NCBI GenBank assembly: GCA_045635885.1
Contig: JAZTWO010000074.1
Location: 1-25,854 of the forward strand
Direction: 5' to 3'
DNA: 25,854 nucleotides
DNA from: RGIG4608 sp045635885
Lineage (GTDB): Bacteria > Bacillota > Clostridia > Oscillospirales > CAG-272
Each line of letters opens with the position of its first letter. Position 1 is the first letter of the stretch. Below, piece by piece: positions 14,193-22,897 of the stretch. A model generated the notes under the pieces. That model searched no databases and was not told the DNA's origin. It worked only from the letters and a program-made list of their open reading frames with translations. The position numbers and the translations under genes were made by a program.

Positions 14193-17100
14193 TTGTACTT
14201 AAAGTGCCTTGAAATGCAGGGGTTTAAATCATTCCCCGATAAAACCAAGCTTACGTTTGAACACGGTGCAACTGTAATCGTTGGTCCAAACGGAAGCGGA
14301 AAATCAAATATTTCAGACGCTATGCGCTGGGTTCTTGGTGAAATTTCGTCAAAGAGTTTGCGTTCCAGCAAGATGGAAGACGTCATCTTTGGCGGTGCTG
14401 ACTCTCGCAAGCCCATGGGCTTTGCAGAAGTTTCTGTAACCTTTGACAACACCGATCCCGATAATCGCCTTGATGCACCCTATGACGAGGTTATTGTTAC
14501 AAGACGTTACTATCGTTCGGGCGAGAGCGAATATTTTATTAATAAAAGAGCAGTTCGTCTTCGTGACATATATGAGCTGTTTATGAATACAGGTATCGGA
14601 CGTGAGGGTTATTCTATAATCGGTCAGGGTAAGATTGCGGAAATCATTTCCCGAAAGAGCGAGGATAGGAGAAGCATATTTGAAGATGCTTCGGGCATTG
14701 CCAAATTCCGCCACAAAAAGACCGAGAGCGAAAGAAAGCTTGCTCAAACCGAGGATAATATGACTCGTATCAACGATATTTTCGTTGAGATTAGTGCGCA
14801 GGTTGGCCCCCTTGAAAAAGAGGCGGAAAAGGCAAAACGTGCCATCGAGCTTCTTGAAACAAAAAAGAAGGTCGACGTTCAGCTATGGTTCTTCGACACT
14901 GAAAAATATCGCAACGATATTGCAAGAATAGAGGCGCTTTATAAGCAGTCCTCATTCGAGCTTGCTGCCGCAGAAGAGGCGGTCGCTTCATTCGAAACTC
15001 AGAGGGACCATCTTACCGAGGTTTCTCAAAGCAATAGATATGAGTCTGAAAAATTGCTCACTCAAATTCACGAGCAAACAGAAATCAATCACCGTCTTGA
15101 AAGTGCTTATCGTGTAAATGAAAATGATGCGTTGCACATTCAATCCTTGATTAATGCAACCGGTGAAACAAAGGCGCAGATACGTCAAACAATTGAAAAT
15201 GAAAATAAAGACATTGAAAATCATCTTGCTAAAATCGAGCAGATAAAGCTTGAGGCAAAGGCAAAGTTTGTCGAGCACGATAAGGCAGAGGATGAAATTG
15301 AACGTCTTGAAAAGGAAATTGCACGTCTTGAAAAAGAAATAGCGATTGCCTTTGAAGATATGCGTGCGCTTGAGAGCGAGGAAATGCAGCTTAAGGTTCG
15401 TTTGTCAGTTATTGAAAACGCAAAGATGACCGATAGCGATAAAAACGATACCTTACTTGCAGAAATGCAGGAATATGCAAGAATTGATGACGAGCTTACT
15501 AAAAATCAAAAGCAGGTTCAACGTGCAGTTGACGATTATAATGCCGACATTGAAAAAAGCGATCAAAAGATAGCTGAGCTTGATGAAAGCTTGCAGAGAA
15601 TTTTGCAACAAAAAGAGGGCGTTGATGCCGAATTGACGCAGAAAAATCTCCTTTTGCAATCAACAAAGCAGCGAATTGATACATATAGAGCTATGGATGA
15701 TCAGTTTGAGGGCTATAATAATAGTGTTCGCTTTATTATGAAGTCATATAATGAGGGCAAACTTGTTGACGCCAACGGAAGAAGTGTTGGTAAAATTCAC
15801 GGTCCTGTTTCAAAGCTTATCAGTGTTGACGAAAAATACGTTGTTGCAGTTGAAACATCACTTGGCGCATCAATTCAGAATATCGTTGTTGAAAACGAAA
15901 GCGTTGCCAAGGCGGCAATGCTCTCATTGAAAAAGCACGAGCAGGGCAGAGCAACGTTTATGCCCATCACAGCAATCAAAGCACCCACTATTTCTCAAGA
16001 AATGAAGGAGGCTTCAGGTTTTCGTGGCTTTATTGCTTTTGCCGACGACCTTGTTAGCGCAAAGAGCGAATATATGAATATCGTGTCCTATATGCTTGGC
16101 AGAATTGCGGTGTTTGATAATATTGACAACGCAACCGAAATGGCAAAGGCGCTTAAATACCGTGTTCGTGCTATCACACTTGACGGTCAGCAAATCAACG
16201 TTGGCGGTTCATTCACAGGTGGTTCAGTAAAGCAGGGACAAAGCATTTTGTCACGAGCAGGCGAAATCAAAAAGCTTGAAGAGGACCTTGAAAAAACACA
16301 GGTAACTGTTGACAAACTTGCCCAAACTCAAAAATCCCTTACATCCGAGCTTGAAAAAATCGAGCGTGAGATTAAGGCACTTGAGGATAGAAAAAAGATT
16401 ATTGCACTTATGGCGGGAAGCGAAAATACAAAGCTCCAGCAGATAAATGCAAAAATTGAAGCAAATAAAACTCTTATGGATAAAATCCAAGAGGATTATG
16501 ATAATATCGTTAAAATGCGTGAAAGATATGATGAGGATTTTGCAACTCTCACATCTCAAATTGCCGCATATGACGAAAAGATTGGTGCGATTGCCGAAAT
16601 AAGAAGCGATAAGGACGTTCAAAAGAACGAGCTTATAGACAAAAAAGACGAGCTTTCACAGTCCTTAACTGCAATTTTCATTCGCATTAATGAACTCCAA
16701 AAGGATATTGAAACTGAAAATCTCCTTATCGAAAAGAGCAAAGAGCATATCGAATCTCTTAAGGGCGATATCGAGGGTCAGGACGAAAGAGTTAAGGAAT
16801 ACCGTGAAAAACTTGCTTCACTTGAGGTTGCAAGGGGTGAAAACCGTGAAAAACTTGCGCAGGGAGAAAAGGCACTTGCCCTTCTCAATGCAGAGCGTTC
16901 ACGTCTTGAAGAAAACGGAACTGAATACGAAAGAAAAATTAACGAAATTAACGCAAAAATCAAAGAGAAGAATGCGCATAAGGACATTCTCTTTAGAGAA
17001 AACTCCATCAATGAAAATAAGCTTGCAAATCTTAAAAACGATTATGATAAGCTTTCAAGCAAGCTTTGGGATGACCACGAGCTTACAAGAAATCAGGCAA

Positions 17101-17825
17101 TGGAGCTTGGATATGAAGAGATTACTGCAGAGCAACGTCCTGAACTTGCAAAGCTTCAAACCGAGTGTAAGAACAAGCTTCGTGCAATTGGACACGTTGA
17201 CCTTGATGCAGTAAATAAATACAAAGAGGTTAAGGAAAGATATGACTATATGGATAAGCAAATCCGTGACCTTAATGCATCAAAGACCGAGCTTGAAAAG
17301 ATTATTTCTCAACTTGATGAGGAAATGAAAACGTCATTTATTGAGTCCTTCCACAAGATTAACGAAAACTTTAATCGTGTGTTTGTTGAACTTTTTGGCG
17401 GTGGATATGCAGAGCTTCAGCTCACAGATCCCGATGATGTTCTTAATTGCGGCATTGAAATCAAAGCCGCGCCTCCCGGAAAGATTATTAAAAATCTTAT
17501 GCAGCTTTCTGGTGGTGAGCAGGCGTTTATTGCGATTGCACTTTTCTTTGCGGTGCTTCAGGTTAATCCATCACCCTTCTGTATTCTTGACGAAATTGAA
17601 GCTGCTCTTGACGAGGCAAATGTTTCAAGATTTTCAGAATATATTAAAAAATACACAGGCGGAACACAATTCATTCTTATCACACATAGACGTGGTACTA
17701 TGGAATCCGCTAATCGTTTGTACGGCGTAACTATGCCCGAACACGGTATATCAAAGATACTTTCTTTGAATGTTGCCGACATTGCAAAGAAGAAGGAAGG
17801 AGATTGGGATGGCATTTTTGGATAA
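14193..17825 (+). CDS. smc: Chromosome segregation protein SMC
   Basis: An ATPase that loops and compacts the chromosome together with ScpA and ScpB. It is 1210 residues, full length. Walker A GPNGSGKSN is at 31-39. Two long coiled coils (about 170-500 and 690-1040) flank the hinge (about 510-680, with GPVSKLISVDEKYVVAVE and VGGSFTGGSVKQGQS). The C-terminal head has LSGGEQAFIAIAL and the Walker B FCILDEIEAALDEANV. The start is a TTG at 14193, eight bases after GGAGG; no ATG in a good position precedes MYLKCLEMQGFKSF. Its end overlaps ftsY by 17 bases. Confidence 0.97.
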   Translation: MYLKCLEMQGFKSFPDKTKLTFEHGATVIVGPNGSGKSNISDAMRWVLGEISSKSLRSSKMEDVIFGGADSRKPMGFAEVSVTFDNTDPDNRLDAPYDEVIVTRRYYRSGESEYFINKRAVRLRDIYELFMNTGIGREGYSIIGQGKIAEIISRKSEDRRSIFEDASGIAKFRHKKTESERKLAQTEDNMTRINDIFVEISAQVGPLEKEAEKAKRAIELLETKKKVDVQLWFFDTEKYRNDIARIEALYKQSSFELAAAEEAVASFETQRDHLTEVSQSNRYESEKLLTQIHEQTEINHRLESAYRVNENDALHIQSLINATGETKAQIRQTIENENKDIENHLAKIEQIKLEAKAKFVEHDKAEDEIERLEKEIARLEKEIAIAFEDMRALESEEMQLKVRLSVIENAKMTDSDKNDTLLAEMQEYARIDDELTKNQKQVQRAVDDYNADIEKSDQKIAELDESLQRILQQKEGVDAELTQKNLLLQSTKQRIDTYRAMDDQFEGYNNSVRFIMKSYNEGKLVDANGRSVGKIHGPVSKLISVDEKYVVAVETSLGASIQNIVVENESVAKAAMLSLKKHEQGRATFMPITAIKAPTISQEMKEASGFRGFIAFADDLVSAKSEYMNIVSYMLGRIAVFDNIDNATEMAKALKYRVRAITLDGQQINVGGSFTGGSVKQGQSILSRAGEIKKLEEDLEKTQVTVDKLAQTQKSLTSELEKIEREIKALEDRKKIIALMAGSENTKLQQINAKIEANKTLMDKIQEDYDNIVKMRERYDEDFATLTSQIAAYDEKIGAIAEIRSDKDVQKNELIDKKDELSQSLTAIFIRINELQKDIETENLLIEKSKEHIESLKGDIEGQDERVKEYREKLASLEVARGENREKLAQGEKALALLNAERSRLEENGTEYERKINEINAKIKEKNAHKDILFRENSINENKLANLKNDYDKLSSKLWDDHELTRNQAMELGYEEITAEQRPELAKLQTECKNKLRAIGHVDLDAVNKYKEVKERYDYMDKQIRDLNASKTELEKIISQLDEEMKTSFIESFHKINENFNRVFVELFGGGYAELQLTDPDDVLNCGIEIKAAPPGKIIKNLMQLSGGEQAFIAIALFFAVLQVNPSPFCILDEIEAALDEANVSRFSEYIKKYTGGTQFILITHRRGTMESANRLYGVTMPEHGISKILSLNVADIAKKKEGDWDGIFG

Positions 17826-18714
17826 ATTAAAAGCAGGGCTTCAAAAAACCAAAAACGCACTCTTTAACCCCATTGACCAAATGCTCAAATCATTTACAAA
17901 GGTTGATGAGGAGCTTTTAGAGGAGCTTGAAGAAATGCTTATTTGCGCAGATGTTGGTGCTGGCGCAACAGATGAAATTATTGAAAAGCTTAGAGCTGAC
18001 ATTAAAGAAGAAAAAATCAAGGACGCAGACGAGGTTCGTGCATTCCTTAAAAACACACTCAAAGAGATGATTGGAGAGGGTGGACCTCTCGTTCTTGACA
18101 CAAAACCATCAGTAATTCTTGTTATTGGTGTAAACGGTGCGGGGAAAACAACATCCATTGGTAAAATTTCAAACAAACTTCGCCAAGATGGCAAAAAGGT
18201 TGTTGTTGCTGCGGCAGATACATTCCGTGCAGCTGCAATTGACCAGCTTGCAGTTTGGTGTGAAAGAAGTAAGGTTGATATTGTTAAGCAGAGCGAGGGC
18301 AGTGACCCTGCTGCAGTAGTGTATGATGCAATTCATTATGCAAAAAATAAGAATGCAGACGTTCTTATCGTTGACACTGCGGGCAGACTTCATAACAAGA
18401 AGAACCTTATGAACGAGCTTGAAAAGATTAACCGTGTAATTGATAGAGAGTTGCCCGGCGCATCTCGTGAAAACCTTTTGGTGCTTGATGCAACAACAGG
18501 ACAGAATGCGGTTCTTCAGGCAAAGGAATTTAAGAATGCTGCAAATATCACAGGCCTTGTTCTCAACAAGCTTGATGGTACTGCAAAGGGCGGAATTGTT
18601 CTTTCTATCAAGCGTGAGCTTGGCATTCCCGTTAAATTTATCGGTGTTGGCGAAAAGATTGACGATATGCAACCCTTTAGTTCAGAAGAGTTTATCTCTG
18701 CATTGTTTGAATAA
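17809..18714 (+). CDS. ftsY: Signal recognition particle receptor FtsY
   Basis: The SRP receptor GTPase that delivers ribosomes making membrane proteins to the translocon. It is 301 residues, the short Gram-positive form without a long acidic N-terminus. The N domain occupies about 1-90. The G domain has GVNGAGKTT (107-115), DTFRAAAIDQL, DTAGRLHNKKNLM (189-201), NKLDGTAKGG (253-262; more often TKLD) and GVGEKIDDMQPF. The start is ATG 17809, six bases after GGAAGGAG, both inside smc; the first residues MAFLDKLKAGLQKTK match the family. Confidence 0.97.
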   Translation: MAFLDKLKAGLQKTKNALFNPIDQMLKSFTKVDEELLEELEEMLICADVGAGATDEIIEKLRADIKEEKIKDADEVRAFLKNTLKEMIGEGGPLVLDTKPSVILVIGVNGAGKTTSIGKISNKLRQDGKKVVVAAADTFRAAAIDQLAVWCERSKVDIVKQSEGSDPAAVVYDAIHYAKNKNADVLIVDTAGRLHNKKNLMNELEKINRVIDRELPGASRENLLVLDATTGQNAVLQAKEFKNAANITGLVLNKLDGTAKGGIVLSIKRELGIPVKFIGVGEKIDDMQPFSSEEFISALFE

Positions 18715-18725
18715 TTGGAGAAAAT

Positions 18726-19340
18726 ATGAAAATAGTTTTTGCATCAGGTAATAAGCACAAAATTGAAGAATTTGGGGCTATTTTAAGAAAATATATTCCT
18801 GAAATCGAATTGCTTTCTATGAAGGATGTTGGAATTTTTGATGATATTGTTGAAGATGGCACAACCTTTGAAGAAAACGCAATGATAAAAGCTCGTGCTG
18901 TTGCTAAATATGGATATATTGGCATTGGTGACGATTCAGGGCTTTCGGTTGACGCACTTGACGGCGCACCGGGAATATTTTCCGCCCGTTATTCTGGCGA
19001 GCATGGAAATGATAAAAAGAATAACCTTAAATTGCTTTCTGATATGCAGGGGATTGAAAATCGAAACGGTGCTTTCGTTTGCACCATAGCTTGTGCATTC
19101 CCCGAAAATATGAAAAAACACGATTTTGTTGTTAGGGGCGAATGTAAGGGTGTGATTTTAACTGAAGAAAAAGGGAACGGTGGCTTTGGCTATGACCCAT
19201 TGTTCTTTGTTGAATCATACGGCAAAACCTTTGGCGAACTTTTACCTGATGAGAAAAACCAAATCAGCCACAGAGCAGTGGCTACTGAAAGCTTTGCAAA
19301 AAGATTTTGTAATGAGCTTTCTATTAAGGAGAAAAAATAA
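18726..19340 (+). CDS. rdgB: XTP/dITP diphosphatase (RdgB/HAM1 family)
   Basis: Hydrolyses non-canonical purine triphosphates such as XTP and dITP to the monophosphate so that they are not built into DNA or RNA. It is 204 residues. Family motifs are VFASGNKHKIEEF at the N-terminus, DDSGLSVDALDGAPGIFSAR, and GYDPLFF...GKTFGEL...KNQISHRA near the end. The ribosome binding site is TTGGAG, 11 bases after ftsY. The stop codon abuts the next ATG. Confidence 0.95.
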   Translation: MKIVFASGNKHKIEEFGAILRKYIPEIELLSMKDVGIFDDIVEDGTTFEENAMIKARAVAKYGYIGIGDDSGLSVDALDGAPGIFSARYSGEHGNDKKNNLKLLSDMQGIENRNGAFVCTIACAFPENMKKHDFVVRGECKGVILTEEKGNGGFGYDPLFFVESYGKTFGELLPDEKNQISHRAVATESFAKRFCNELSIKEKK

Positions 19341-19817
19341 ATGAGCAGATATTATACAACCTCGCTCTTTATTTTCAGCACACTTGGTGGTGTTGTTACG
19401 TTTGCACTAATATCCGACATCACAGATTTGCCCGTGGCAGTGCTTTTTTCGGCATTGACAACACTTGGAATATCACTTATTATTCCGGGAATGTTTGCGC
19501 TTTCCGATAAAAAATTTAAGCCATTAAGAAAAGAGATAGGAGAGCCCATTTTGATTGACGAAAGGGTTAATTATCTTGTGGGTAATAACATAAGACAGGG
19601 CTTTATTATTGCAACAAAAGATAGCATGTTTGTGCTTTCAACAGAAAACAATAAGCCAATCAAATTTGAAATAAAGAAAAGCGAGATTAAAAAAATTTCC
19701 ATGACTGATGACATTTATCTCAACATTTTTCTTGAATATGATAAATGCATTCGTGTATTTGCCACAAACTGTCGTGAGCTTTTGTCAATGCTTCACGCAG
19801 AGGGCTTTGGAAAATAA
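19341..19817 (+). CDS. Unrecognised small membrane protein
   Basis: 158 residues. Two predicted membrane helices lie near the N-terminus (about 5-25, FIFSTLGGVVTFALIS, and 30-52, PVAVLFSALTTLGISLIIPG). The cytoplasmic remainder alternates short strands, VNYLVGNNIRQGFIIATKDS, MFVLSTENN, IKKSEIKKISM, and could be a GRAM/PH-like sheet. This is a guess from pattern alone. The ATG directly follows the rdgB stop, and AAGGAG lies in the end of rdgB, so the two are co-translated. It lies between rdgB and yhbY. No function can be given. Confidence 0.85.
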   Translation: MSRYYTTSLFIFSTLGGVVTFALISDITDLPVAVLFSALTTLGISLIIPGMFALSDKKFKPLRKEIGEPILIDERVNYLVGNNIRQGFIIATKDSMFVLSTENNKPIKFEIKKSEIKKISMTDDIYLNIFLEYDKCIRVFATNCRELLSMLHAEGFGK

Positions 19818-19832
19818 AAAATGGAGAAAAAT

Positions 19833-20120
19833 ATGTTAAATTCAAAACAAAGAGCCGCCCTTCGTTCAATGGCGGCGCAGATACAACCCATTATGCAGAT
19901 AGGCAAGGGCGGAATTACAGAAAACCTTGTAAAAACCGTTTCTGATGCACTTGAAGCAAGGGAGCTTATTAAACTCACAGTGCTTGAAAACTGTGATTAT
20001 GGCACTCGTGATATAGCAGAGGAACTTGCAGAAGCAACCTCATCCGAGGTGGTTGCGGTTATTGGTAGAAAAGTTGTTCTTTATCGTGAGAGCCAAAATA
20101 AAAAGAGAATCGAGATTTGA
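19833..20120 (+). CDS. yhbY: YhbY-family RNA-binding protein (CRM domain)
   Basis: 95 residues forming a single CRM domain that associates with pre-50S ribosomal particles. The typical features are LNSKQRAALRSMA, the loop IGKGGITENLV (GKGG at 24-27) and LIKLTVLENC. The start is set at ATG 19833, because TGGAG lies just upstream at proper spacing; an ATG at 19821 would contain that ribosome binding site. It lies directly before nadD, the usual Firmicutes arrangement. Confidence 0.93.
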   Translation: MLNSKQRAALRSMAAQIQPIMQIGKGGITENLVKTVSDALEARELIKLTVLENCDYGTRDIAEELAEATSSEVVAVIGRKVVLYRESQNKKRIEI

Positions 20121-20122
20121 TT

Positions 20123-20737
20123 ATGAACGAAGAAATTACAAGAATAGGTATATACTGTGGCACATTTGCCCCAATACACAACGGTCATGTAAATGCGGCA
20201 AAAGCGTTTATGGATCAAATGCAGCTTCATTATCTTTTTGTAATTCCCACAGCGCTTTCCCCATGGAAAATAAGAGATGAAGGTGACGACGCCAAGCACA
20301 GATTGAAAATGTGTGAGCTTGCCTTTGAGGGTGAGATTGGTGTTGTCGTTAGCGACATGGAGATAGAAAAGGGCGGAATAGAACATACCGTTGACACTCT
20401 TCGTGCTCTTGCAAGAGAGGACCGCAGATTATTTATGCTTTTGGGAACTGATATGGCATTAAAGCTTGATCAGTGGAACGAGCCGGATGAGATATTCAAA
20501 CTTTGCTATCCTACTTATGTAAGAAGAGAAAGCGACAAGCTTCTTGAAAAGCAAATAATTGAGAAAAACGATGTTTATCTTAAAAAATATGGTAAAATTT
20601 GCCGTAGAATTATCACACACGAAATTGAACTTTCCTCATCTGAAATTCGCAAAAGAGTGAAAGAAGGTAATGACATTTCACATCTTGTGCCCGAAAAGGT
20701 TGCACAATATATCAAAGAAAACAATCTTTATATGTAA
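20123..20737 (+). CDS. nadD: Nicotinate-nucleotide adenylyltransferase
   Basis: Transfers AMP from ATP to nicotinate mononucleotide, giving deamido-NAD in NAD synthesis. It is 204 residues. The nucleotidyltransferase motif GTFAPIHNGH (HNGH at 19-22) and the C-terminal ELSSSEIRKRVKEG are present, with LGTDMALKLDQW in the middle. The ATG at 20123 follows the yhbY stop by two bases. The upstream TTG at 20117 would add two residues and overlap yhbY by four bases; both are possible. Confidence 0.94.
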   Translation: MNEEITRIGIYCGTFAPIHNGHVNAAKAFMDQMQLHYLFVIPTALSPWKIRDEGDDAKHRLKMCELAFEGEIGVVVSDMEIEKGGIEHTVDTLRALAREDRRLFMLLGTDMALKLDQWNEPDEIFKLCYPTYVRRESDKLLEKQIIEKNDVYLKKYGKICRRIITHEIELSSSEIRKRVKEGNDISHLVPEKVAQYIKENNLYM

Positions 20738-20749
20738 TTTTTATTTTTC

Positions 20750-20778
20750 TTGACAAAATTTAACCGTTATGTTTTAAC
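20750..20778 (+). promoter_or_regulatory. Candidate promoter of yqeK-LCP-rsfS-leuS
   Basis: TTGACA (20750-20755), 17 bases, then TTTAAC (20773-20778), with TTATG just before. The -35 is perfect, the -10 is weak (4 of 6). TTGACAAAA and TTATG recur in the infC and rpsU promoters, with the spacing between them differing by two bases. Confidence 0.5.
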
Positions 20779-20798
20779 GCATACAAAGTGAGGCATCT

Positions 20799-21428
20799 AT
20801 GAATAATAAATTTAGTGAAGAAATGCTTTCTAATTTGCGAGAGAGTGTAAAAAATGAAATGGGAGAAAAGCGCTATTTTCATACCCTTGAGGTTGAAAAA
20901 ATGGCAGCTCGACTTGGGGAGATTTATGCTCCTCAAAAGGTGTCAATGTTGCGTGCGGCGGCATTGCTTCACGACGTGACTAAAGAGAGAAATGCACAGG
21001 AGCATATTGCTATTTGTGAGGGTGAAGGATTTGTGGTGAGCGAAGCAGAAAAACGTTCCCCAAAAATGTTCCATGCCAAAACTGCGGCAATTGTTATCCC
21101 ACATAAATACCCCCAATTTGCCACCGACGAATTGATTTCTGCCGTGCGCTATCACACAACGGGCAGGGCTGATATGTCTTTGGTAGAGAAGATAATTTAC
21201 CTTGCGGATTACATTGATATGTCAAGAACATTTGAAGATTGCGTTGCGCTTCGCAATTACTTTTTCGATTTTGATTTCGAAAATGCAACAGATTCTGAAA
21301 AAATGACTCATCTTAATGACACGTTGATACAGTCCTATGATTTTACAATTAAGGGGCTGCTTGAGGACGGAAAGCACATAGATAAATTGACCTTTGAGGC
21401 ACGCAACTTTTTGATTTTAGAAAAATAA
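20799..21428 (+). CDS. yqeK: HD-domain hydrolase YqeK, probable diadenosine tetraphosphatase
   Basis: 209 residues. The HD domain has RYFHTLEV (His28), AAALLHDVTKE (His58-Asp59), a further His in KMFHAKTAAIV, and the YqeK hallmark VRYHTTGRADMSLVEKIIYLADYID. Characterised YqeK proteins split symmetrical Ap4A into two ADP. It directly follows nadD in many Firmicutes; here a short gap with a promoter-like sequence separates them. The ribosome binding site GTGAGG is moderate. Confidence 0.92.
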   Translation: MNNKFSEEMLSNLRESVKNEMGEKRYFHTLEVEKMAARLGEIYAPQKVSMLRAAALLHDVTKERNAQEHIAICEGEGFVVSEAEKRSPKMFHAKTAAIVIPHKYPQFATDELISAVRYHTTGRADMSLVEKIIYLADYIDMSRTFEDCVALRNYFFDFDFENATDSEKMTHLNDTLIQSYDFTIKGLLEDGKHIDKLTFEARNFLILEK

Positions 21429-21442
21429 CATTTATATATTAG

Positions 21443-21474
21443 ACCTCTTATTTTACATAAAAAATTAAAGAGGT
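21443..21474 (+). promoter_or_regulatory. Hairpin that could hide the ribosome binding site of the LCP gene
   Basis: ACCTCTT (21443-21449) is complementary to AAGAGGT (21468-21474), which contains the AAAGAGG ribosome binding site six bases before ATG 21480. The loop of 18 bases is AT-rich. If formed in the mRNA it would reduce initiation. Confidence 0.45.
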
Positions 21475-21479
21475 TTGAT

Positions 21480-22496
21480 ATGAAAAAGAGAAATAGTAAA
21501 TTTAGGGCGCTTGCAATTTTTGTAATAATTTTTGGCATTATTGTAATTATCAACACCGTGGTGTATTTTGCCACAAAGAATGTCGATAATTTTAATTCTG
21601 CAAATGCAGTGTCACGCACTAAAAATGACGTTTATAATTGCCTTATGCTCGGCAGGGATAGTGCTGCAGGGCTTTGCGACGTGATGGTGCTTCTCTCCAT
21701 TAATATGGAAAATGGTGACATTAATATAATGCAAATTCCAAGGGACACCTATCTTAACTATAGCGATAGCTCATATAAGAAAATAAACGGAATATATAAT
21801 GCGCTTGGCTCGGCTTCTGCAGTGGCAGATGCTGTTTCTGATGCGTTGGGCATTGATATCGACTATTATTTGTGTCTGACTCTTGAAAACGTTGCAAAAA
21901 TCGTTGATAATCTTTCGGGCATTGAAATTGATCTGCCCTTTGATATGGATTATGAGGATTCTTCTCAAAATCTTTCAATTCATTTAAAAGCAGGCAAGCA
22001 AACTCTTGGTGGAAAAGAGTCGCTCGGCTTTTTAAGATACAGATCAGGTTACGTTACGGGCGACCTTGGCAGAATTGATGCTCAAAAGCTCTTTTTAAAT
22101 GCATTTATCAATCGCCTTGCAACTATTACCAATCCATTTTCAGCATATAATTTTTGTAAATTGATTTGCAACACGAGCGAAACCAATCTTAAACAGCAGG
22201 ATATTATAGCCATTGGCTTGCGTTATGCAAAAGCTAAAAATCACAATGTGTTTTATATGACTGCCCCTGGTCAAGCGATACAAAGTAGTCAAAGTGGAGC
22301 TTGGTATTACGTTTTATCATCATCATCGGTGAACGAGATTTTGAATAAGTGCTTTGCTTCAAAAGAAAATTTTGATAAACAAAATAAATTTGTTGACAAG
22401 AACGATAAATCGTTCTACGATATATACAATAAATACTGCGAGGTGAAAATTTACACCGCAGAGGACATTGAAAACAATCTGATTAATATAAACTAA
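21480..22496 (+). CDS. LCP-family (LytR-CpsA-Psr) cell-envelope protein
   Basis: 338 residues. A basic start and one membrane helix (about 10-31) anchor an extracellular LCP domain. Visible motifs are LGRDSAAGLCDVMVLLSI, IMQIPRDTYLNY, KKINGIYNALGSASAVADAV and GFLRYRSGYVTGDLGRIDAQK with the conserved arginines. LCP proteins attach wall teichoic acids or other glycopolymers to peptidoglycan from lipid-linked precursors. The order yqeK-LCP-rsfS is widespread in Firmicutes. The glycopolymer used here is unknown. Confidence 0.93.
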   Translation: MKKRNSKFRALAIFVIIFGIIVIINTVVYFATKNVDNFNSANAVSRTKNDVYNCLMLGRDSAAGLCDVMVLLSINMENGDINIMQIPRDTYLNYSDSSYKKINGIYNALGSASAVADAVSDALGIDIDYYLCLTLENVAKIVDNLSGIEIDLPFDMDYEDSSQNLSIHLKAGKQTLGGKESLGFLRYRSGYVTGDLGRIDAQKLFLNAFINRLATITNPFSAYNFCKLICNTSETNLKQQDIIAIGLRYAKAKNHNVFYMTAPGQAIQSSQSGAWYYVLSSSSVNEILNKCFASKENFDKQNKFVDKNDKSFYDIYNKYCEVKIYTAEDIENNLININ

Positions 22497-22507
22497 GGAG
22501 AAAAACT

Positions 22508-22894
22508 ATGGAAGAAATGACAAGTTTGAATGAAGAGATAGTATCTCTTGAAAATGCAACTCCACTTGAAGTGGCAAAGGCAATTGAGATTTTCCTTGAC
22601 AACAAAAAGGGAAGAGATATTAAGGTGCTTCACGTTGAAGACGTAAGCAATATCGCGGATTATTTTGTGGTATGCACAGCAACAAGTAACACTCACGTTA
22701 AGGCACTGTCAGGCGAAGTTGAATATCAGCTTGATAAAAGAGGAATTACCCCCTATCATATCGAGGGCAGAGATAACAACTCTTGGGTAGTTCTTGACTA
22801 TTGCAACGTTTTGGTGCACATCTTTAACAGAGAAGCAAGAGAATTTTATAATCTTGATAAATTATACGAAAATACTACACCGGTAGAGGAATAA
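22508..22894 (+). CDS. rsfS: Ribosome silencing factor RsfS
   Basis: 128 residues. RsfS binds ribosomal protein L14 and blocks joining of the subunits when nutrients are scarce. Family features are VLHVEDVSNIADYFVVCTAT, ALSGEVEYQLDKRG and HIEGRDNNSWVVLDYCNVLVHIFNREAREFY. The ribosome binding site AAGGAG lies close to the ATG, 11 bases after the LCP gene. It ends three bases before leuS. Confidence 0.96.
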   Translation: MEEMTSLNEEIVSLENATPLEVAKAIEIFLDNKKGRDIKVLHVEDVSNIADYFVVCTATSNTHVKALSGEVEYQLDKRGITPYHIEGRDNNSWVVLDYCNVLVHIFNREAREFYNLDKLYENTTPVEE

Positions 22895-22897
22895 GAT

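Noticed and set aside
16690..17214. 174-codon plus-strand frame inside smc
   Set aside because: Out-of-frame shadow of the coiled coil; the Lys/Arg-rich content reflects the Glu/Lys codons of smc.
17770..17808. Upstream ftsY start
   Set aside because: It lies deep in smc with no ribosome binding site; ATG 17809 has GGAAGGAG at six bases.
22895..22897. T-box leader for leuS
   Set aside because: Only three bases separate rsfS and leuS, so there is no leader.
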